Positions 5,409 through 8,544 of a stretch of DNA of 8,544 bases are shown in pieces (position 1 is the stretch's first letter; each line of letters opens with the position of its first letter). The stretch is from NCBI GenBank assembly GCA_902806215.1, contig CADCVT010000348.1, forward strand, positions 1 through 8,544, written 5' to 3'. Below the pieces are notes generated by a model. The model worked only from the letters and a program-made list of their open reading frames with translations. It made no database searches and had not been told where the DNA came from. A program made the translations under genes and the position numbers. This DNA is from an uncultured Solirubrobacteraceae bacterium. Lineage in GTDB: Bacteria; Actinomycetota; Thermoleophilia; Solirubrobacterales; Solirubrobacteraceae.

Positions 5409-5807
5409 CTAGGCCTCCCGGTCCGCTGTGGACCTGCTCCGGCGGGCCGGCGCGGTGCGCGGCCGACGCGGAACGTCGCGGTTCTCGACGATGACGGTGA
5501 TGTGGGTCATCGGCTTGTGGATGGGGAACGCGCGACCCTGCGCGCGCGGTCGGAAGCGCTTGATCGTGGGGCCCTCGTTGGCGTAGGCCGAGAAGACGAC
5601 GAGGTCCTCGGGGTCGAGGTCGTGGTTGTTCTCCGCGTTCGCGGCGGCGCTGTTGAGCACCTTGAGGACGTCGCGCGCCGCGCCCTGCGGCATGAACCGC
5701 AGCAGCGACGCCGCCTCCGCAACAGGACGGCCGGTGATCGCCTGGGTCACCAGGCGCGCCTTCCGCGTGGAGTGACGGGTGTACTTGGCCGTGGCCGAGA
5801 CTCGCAT
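5409..5807 (-). CDS. rplV: 50S ribosomal protein L22
   Basis: This gene encodes a 132-residue L22 from the chosen ATG. L22 binds several 23S domains, and its beta-hairpin reaches into the exit tunnel near the macrolide site. Family features are the N-terminal KYTRHSTRKARLV (8-20), VLKVLNSAAANAENN (47-61), the hairpin region around NEGPTIKRFRPRAQGRA (77-93) and THITVIV (101-107). Typical L22 ends soon after that strand, near 110-113 residues; here about 20 further residues follow, rich in Arg and Pro and ending in a more polar stretch. A GTG codon directly precedes the ATG (5810-5808) and could be the true start, adding one Met. There is only a weak AAGTAGG-like ribosome binding site, so coupling to rpsS is likely. 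Confidence 0.96.
   Translation of the reverse strand: MRVSATAKYTRHSTRKARLVTQAITGRPVAEAASLLRFMPQGAARDVLKVLNSAAANAENNHDLDPEDLVVFSAYANEGPTIKRFRPRAQGRAFPIHKPMTHITVIVENRDVPRRPRTAPARRSRSTADREA
5414..5419 (-). promoter_or_regulatory. Shine-Dalgarno for rpsC
   Basis: GGGAGG on the minus strand lies eight bases before the rpsC ATG and inside the last codons of rplV. It supports the rpsC start that gives the conserved MGHKVHP N-terminus. Confidence 0.75.
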
Positions 5808-5814
5808 CACCGGC

Positions 5815-6099
5815 CTACTTCAGCGATGTCGAGCGCTCGGTGTGCTTGCCGTGCCCGCGGTAGTTGCGGGTCGGCGAGAACTCTCCGAGTCGGTGCCCGA
5901 CCATGTTCTCGGTGACGTACACCGGGATGTGCTTCTTGCCGTTGTAGACGGCGACGGTGTGCCCGATGAAGTCCGGGAAGATGACGCTCGCCCGAGACCA
6001 GGTGCGCAGCACCTTCTTCTCGTTGCGCTTGTTCATCTCCTGGACGCGGCCGAGCAGCCGAGCCTCGATGTAGGGACCCTTCTTGAGGGAACGTGACAT
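5815..6099 (-). CDS. rpsS: 30S ribosomal protein S19
   Basis: This gene encodes a 94-residue S19, normal length. S19 lies in the head of the 30S subunit, pairs with S13, and contacts the A-site region and the intersubunit bridge B1a. The sequence is highly typical: MSRSLKKGPYIE at the start, KKVLRTWSRASVIFPDFIGH (28-47), VYNGKKHIPVYVTENMVGHRLGEF (51-74, in two adjoining blocks), PTRNYRGHG (76-84) and a Lys at the end. The start is fixed by a perfect AGGAGG six bases upstream. The TAG stop is four to seven bases before rplV, depending on which of two adjacent rplV start codons is used. Nothing in it is unusual. Confidence 0.98.
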   Translation of the reverse strand: MSRSLKKGPYIEARLLGRVQEMNKRNEKKVLRTWSRASVIFPDFIGHTVAVYNGKKHIPVYVTENMVGHRLGEFSPTRNYRGHGKHTERSTSLK

Positions 6100-6105
6100 G
6101 GCTGA

Positions 6106-6111
6106 CCTCCT
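6106..6111 (-). promoter_or_regulatory. Shine-Dalgarno for rpsS
   Basis: A perfect AGGAGG, within GGGAGGAGGTCA, stands in the 18-base rplB-rpsS spacer, six bases before the rpsS ATG. It is among the best ribosome binding sites in the window and suggests that S19 translation can initiate on its own rather than only by coupling. Confidence 0.85.
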
Positions 6112-6117
6112 CCCGGC

Positions 6118-6948
6118 CTAGCTCTTGCGATGCCGGGAGCGCACGATCGTGCGACCGGTCGTCTTGCCGCGGCGGGTGCGATAGCCCATGGCGGGCTTGC
6201 CCCACGGCGTCTTGGGCGGCATGCCCGTCGGCGACTTGCCCTCGCCACCACCATGCGGATGGTCGCGCGGGTTCATCACCACGCCGCGGACCTCGGGGCG
6301 CTGCCCCATGTGTCGCGCGCGGCCGGCCTTGCCGATGCTCTGGTTCTCGTGGTCCAGGTTGCCCACCTGGCCGATGGTCGCGATGCAGCGGAGGCTGATG
6401 CGACGCACCTCGCCGGACGGGAGCCGGACCTGTGCGTGCTCCGCCTCCTTCGCCAGCAGCTGTGCCGACGCGCCCGCGGAGCGGACGATCTGGCCACCCT
6501 TGCCGGGCACCAGCTCGATGTTGTGGATCGTCGTGCCCAGCGGGATGTTCGCGAGCGGCAGCGCGTTCCCGATGCGCGCCTCGGCGCTCGGACCGGCCAC
6601 GACCACGTCACCCACCTTGAGGCCGACGGGGAGCAGCATGTAGCGCTTCTCGCCGTCCCGGTAGTGGAGCAGCCCGATCCGCGCCGACCGGTTGGGGTCG
6701 TACTCGATCGTGGCCAGGCGTGCCGGCACGTCGAACTTGTCGCGCTTGAAGTCGATGCGCCGGTAGTGGCGCTTCTCGCCGCCGCCGCGGTGGCGGACGG
6801 TGAGGCGACCCTGCGAGTTGCGGCCGCTCCCCCGCTTCATGGGCTCGAGCAGCGGCTTGTGGGGCTCGGTCGTGGTGATCTCCTCGAAGGTCGGCCGGGT
6901 CATGAACCGGTGGCCCGGGGAGGTCGCCTTGTAGCTGCGAAGCGGCAT
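6118..6948 (-). CDS. rplB: 50S ribosomal protein L2
   Basis: This gene encodes a 276-residue L2, the standard length. L2 bridges the subunits, binds 23S rRNA and is needed for peptidyl transferase activity. Visible landmarks are the N-terminal KATSPGHRF (7-15), KRGSGRNSQGRLTVRHRGGG (38-57), the OB-fold and SH3-like core with RIDFKRDKFDVPARLATIEYDPNRSARI spread over 64-91, and the signature MNPRDHPHGGGEG (225-237). H230 in that motif corresponds to the essential histidine usually numbered H229 in E. coli. The C-terminus is rich in Arg and Lys (257-276) as expected for its rRNA-threading tail. The ATG lies two bases after the rplW stop, and a GAGGGGG stretch in the end of rplW can serve as ribosome binding site. 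Eighteen bases follow before rpsS. Confidence 0.98.
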   Translation of the reverse strand: MPLRSYKATSPGHRFMTRPTFEEITTTEPHKPLLEPMKRGSGRNSQGRLTVRHRGGGEKRHYRRIDFKRDKFDVPARLATIEYDPNRSARIGLLHYRDGEKRYMLLPVGLKVGDVVVAGPSAEARIGNALPLANIPLGTTIHNIELVPGKGGQIVRSAGASAQLLAKEAEHAQVRLPSGEVRRISLRCIATIGQVGNLDHENQSIGKAGRARHMGQRPEVRGVVMNPRDHPHGGGEGKSPTGMPPKTPWGKPAMGYRTRRGKTTGRTIVRSRHRKS

Positions 6949-6950
6949 CC

Positions 6951-7253
6951 TCAGACCCCCTCGAAGAATTCGATCTTCTCGCCGGCCGCGACCGTCACGA
7001 TCGCCTTGCGCCAGGCGGTCGTGTAGCCGCTCGTGCGACGGCGGCCGGTCGCCCGGCGCTTCTCCTTGGGCTTGGTGGTGAGCACGTTCACGGTGGTCAC
7101 GTTGACCTTGAACAGCTCCTCCACGGCAGCCTTGATCTGGAACTTGTTGGCGTTCTTGTGGACCGCGAACGTGTACTTGAGGCGCTGCGTCTCGTCCATC
7201 GACTTCTCGCTGATGACCGGGCGCAGGATGATCTCGGAGGCTTCCAGCGTCAC
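6951..7253 (-). CDS. rplW: 50S ribosomal protein L23
   Basis: This gene encodes a 100-residue L23, typical in length. L23 sits beside the exit of the polypeptide tunnel and is the docking site for trigger factor and the signal recognition particle. The family signature is present: RPVISEKS (11-18), FAVHKNANKFQIKAAVEELF (29-48), VNVLTTKPKEKRR (55-67) and the C-terminal WRKAIVTVAAGEKIEFF (81-97). In trigger factor docking, the acidic residue in the VEELF region is the usual contact, and E45/E46 are in place. The start is GTG: no ATG fits the N-terminus, and a GGAGG lies seven bases upstream (7261-7265). It overlaps rplD by four bases and leaves two bases before the rplB ATG. Confidence 0.97.
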   Translation of the reverse strand: MTLEASEIILRPVISEKSMDETQRLKYTFAVHKNANKFQIKAAVEELFKVNVTTVNVLTTKPKEKRRATGRRRTSGYTTAWRKAIVTVAAGEKIEFFEGV

Positions 7254-7873
7254 GAGTACACCTCCGTCACCGCGTCGAGCGCGGGGGGCGTGAGGAGCAG
7301 CACGTCGGCGCGGAGGATGTCCACGATGTTCAGCGAGTCGGCGAGGATGATCTCGACCGTCGGCAGGTTCCGCGCCGAGAGCTCCAGCCGCTCGTCGCGT
7401 GAGGGCGCGATGATCAGCACGCGGCCGGTCGCCTGGAGCGCGGTGAGGTAGCCGAGCAGCTCCCGCGTCTTGATGGCGTCCATGGCGAGGTCCTCGACCA
7501 CGCGCACGGCACCGTCGGTGAACTTGGAGCTGAGGGCGCCGCGCAGCGCGAGCCGGCGCATCCGCTTGGGAAAGCGGAGCACGTACTTGCGCGGGTGCGG
7601 GCCGAACACGACGCCACCGCCCGCGTAGTGCGGAGCGCGACGCGTGCCCTGTCGAGCGCGGCCGGTGCCCTTCTGGCGGTACGGCTTGGCGCCGCCGCCG
7701 CGGACCATGCCGCGGGTCTTGGTGGCGTGGGTGCCGAGGTGCCGGACGGAGAGCTGCGCGCTCACCGCCTGGTGCATCACGGCCTCGTTGACCGGGGCCG
7801 CGAACAGCCCGTCGGGCAGCTCCACCGTGCCGACCTCGTCGCCGGTCTTGCGATACAGCGTCGTGGTCGGCAT
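7250..7873 (-). CDS. rplD: 50S ribosomal protein L4
   Basis: This gene encodes a 207-residue L4 of normal length. L4 binds domain I of 23S rRNA, and its extended loop lines the constriction of the peptide exit tunnel. The loop is plain at residues 50-98: GGGAKPYRQKGTGRARQG (59-76), then APHYAGGGVVFGPHPR (80-95). The PKRMRRLALRGALS segment (102-115) and a C-terminal Rossmann-like part with VLIIAP (152-157) follow. An AGGAAGG Shine-Dalgarno lies at 7881-7887, seven bases before the ATG and inside the end of rplC. In E. coli L4 represses its own operon through the leader upstream of rpsJ; that leader would lie outside this window, so regulation cannot be judged here. The TGA stop overlaps the rplW GTG start by four bases (GTGA). 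Confidence 0.98.
   Translation of the reverse strand: MPTTTLYRKTGDEVGTVELPDGLFAAPVNEAVMHQAVSAQLSVRHLGTHATKTRGMVRGGGAKPYRQKGTGRARQGTRRAPHYAGGGVVFGPHPRKYVLRFPKRMRRLALRGALSSKFTDGAVRVVEDLAMDAIKTRELLGYLTALQATGRVLIIAPSRDERLELSARNLPTVEIILADSLNIVDILRADVLLLTPPALDAVTEVYS
7261..7265 (-). promoter_or_regulatory. Shine-Dalgarno for rplW
   Basis: GGAGG (extended to GGAGGTG) on the minus strand lies seven bases before a GTG codon and within the last codons of rplD. It decides the GTG at 7253-7251 as the L23 start, because there is no ATG that would give the conserved N-terminus. Confidence 0.8.
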
Positions 7874-8484
7874 CAGACGGCCTTCCTGATCATGACGAGG
7901 GCGTTCCGGGGACCCGGGACGGGGCCGCGGACGAGGAGCAGGTTCCGCTCCGGGTCGGTGCGCACGATGCGCACCTTCTTGACGGTGATCCGGTCCGAGC
8001 CCATGTGGCCGGGCATCTTGGTGCCGCGGAGGACGTGCCCCGGCGAGGTGCCGGCGCCCGCCGAACCGGGCTGGCGGTGCGAGTCCGAGCCGTGCGTCTC
8101 GGGGCCGCGGCGCGCGTGGTGCCGCTTGATGGTGCCCGCGAAGCCCTTGCCCTTGCTCACGCCGGTGACGTCCACCAGCTCGCCCGCCTCGAAGAGGCTG
8201 ACGTCGACGCGCTGCCCGACCTCGTATGCGCTCGTGTCGTCCACCCGGAACTCCCGGATGTCGGCGACGCGCGGCAGGTCACGCAGCTGCCCGATCTGCG
8301 GCTTGTTGAGGCGACGCGCGGTGCCCGTGCCGAGCTGCACGGCCGTGTAGCCGTCCTGCTCGGTGCTGCGGACGCGCGTCACCGTGTTCGGCTCGACGGC
8401 CACCACGGAGACCGGCACGATCGTGCCGTCCTCCGCGAAGATCTGTGTCATACCGACCTTGCGGCCGATCAATCCGATGCTCAT
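7873..8484 (-). CDS. rplC: 50S ribosomal protein L3
   Basis: This gene encodes a 203-residue L3, close to the usual length of about 205-210. L3 binds 23S rRNA early in 50S assembly and sends a long loop toward the peptidyl transferase centre. Visible landmarks are the N-terminal GLIGRKVGMTQIF (residues 4-16), the segment REFRVDD (77-83), VDVTGVSKGKGFAG (104-117) and the extended loop with HGSDSHRQPGS (131-141) and KMPGHMG (156-162). At residue 146, where E. coli L3 has the glutamine methylated by PrmB (QTPG), this protein has Thr (TSPG). The ATG follows the rpsJ TAG immediately and I see no clear Shine-Dalgarno, so translation probably depends on coupling to rpsJ. Its TGA shares one base with the rplD ATG. 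Confidence 0.98.
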   Translation of the reverse strand: MSIGLIGRKVGMTQIFAEDGTIVPVSVVAVEPNTVTRVRSTEQDGYTAVQLGTGTARRLNKPQIGQLRDLPRVADIREFRVDDTSAYEVGQRVDVSLFEAGELVDVTGVSKGKGFAGTIKRHHARRGPETHGSDSHRQPGSAGAGTSPGHVLRGTKMPGHMGSDRITVKKVRIVRTDPERNLLLVRGPVPGPRNALVMIRKAV

Positions 8485-8544
8485 CTACATCTTGATCTCG
8501 ATGTCGACGCCCGCGGCAAGCGAGAGTCGCATCAAGGCGTCCAC
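8485..8544 (-). CDS. rpsJ: 30S ribosomal protein S10, C-terminal end (partial)
   Basis: Only the last 19 codons and a TAG stop are inside the window; the 5' part lies beyond the right edge. The visible residues read VDALMRLSLAAGVDIEIKM, which matches the conserved S10 C-terminus (a VDALM-x-L-x-L-x-AGVD-x-x-I pattern). S10 sits in the head of the 30S subunit and in many bacteria also pairs with NusB in transcription antitermination; that second role is family knowledge and cannot be read from this fragment. The TAG stop directly abuts the ATG of rplC with no spacer, and both genes are in the same reading frame. The fragment is short, but sequence and position ahead of rplC agree, so the call is fairly secure. 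Confidence 0.9.
   Translation of the reverse strand: MDALMRLSLAAGVDIEIKM

Noticed and set aside
5808..5810. GTG directly before the rplV ATG as an alternative start
   Set aside because: Both codons are in frame and differ by one residue. ATG was chosen because it gives the usual N-terminus, but the sequence alone cannot exclude the GTG.
4299..5915. A 538-codon open frame on the plus strand, and other long plus-strand frames at 115-1116, 1046-2134 and 2907-4163
   Set aside because: They lie exactly antisense to clear ribosomal protein genes, run across several gene boundaries, and have Arg/Ala/Asp/Leu-rich low-complexity translations typical of the complement of GC-rich codons. They match no family I recognise.
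1..8544. Mobile elements, CRISPR arrays, tRNA or rRNA genes, inserted accessory genes
   Set aside because: The block is a complete, correctly ordered S10-spc cluster with no inverted repeats, repeat-spacer pattern, tRNA-like fold or foreign gene between members.
1..8544. Internal promoters on the minus strand
   Set aside because: I saw no convincing -35/-10 pair; almost every junction is inside coding sequence, and GC-rich promoters cannot be called reliably by eye.

Overview
The window is one uninterrupted block of ribosomal protein genes, all on the minus strand. In transcription order (high to low coordinates) it reads rpsJ (3' end only), rplC, rplD, rplW, rplB, rpsS, rplV, rpsC, rplP, rpmC, rpsQ, rplN, rplX, rplE, rpsN (zinc type), rpsH, rplF, rplR, rpsE, rpmD (5' part only). 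This is the canonical bacterial S10 operon joined directly to the spc operon, with no gene missing, inverted or inserted. Both ends are cut by the window edge.

The organism is a bacterium with a very GC-rich genome. The protein details (a four-cysteine type-Z S14, an L24 that carries an intact CxxC...CxxC motif, L30 present, an L3 with the RxxREFRVDD segment, L4/L16/S3 sequence style) fit best with a high-GC Chloroflexota lineage, possibly Limnocylindria-like. This placement comes from recalled family sequences, not a search, and an actinobacterial relative cannot be excluded.

Layout: 8544-3689 is the S10 part (S10 end, L3, L4, L23, L2, S19, L22, S3, L16, L29, S17); 3692-1 is the spc part (L14, L24, L5, S14, S8, L6, L18, S5, L30 start). 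Most genes overlap by 1-11 bases or are separated by fewer than 20 bases, so the transcript is probably polycistronic with translational coupling throughout. The only real gap is 73 bases between rplF and rplR, which holds two short hairpins and the rplR ribosome binding site. No promoter or U-tract terminator is visible, and no stretch above 300 bases lacks a gene.

All products are structural parts of the 30S or 50S subunit, made in step with each other. I found no unknown system, mobile element, CRISPR array or RNA gene. The points worth a second look are lineage-specific tails on S17, L22 and L24, the rplF-rplR hairpins, the in-frame rpsJ/rplC junction, the seamless S10-spc junction, and the rpsE/rpmD overlap with an internal Shine-Dalgarno.
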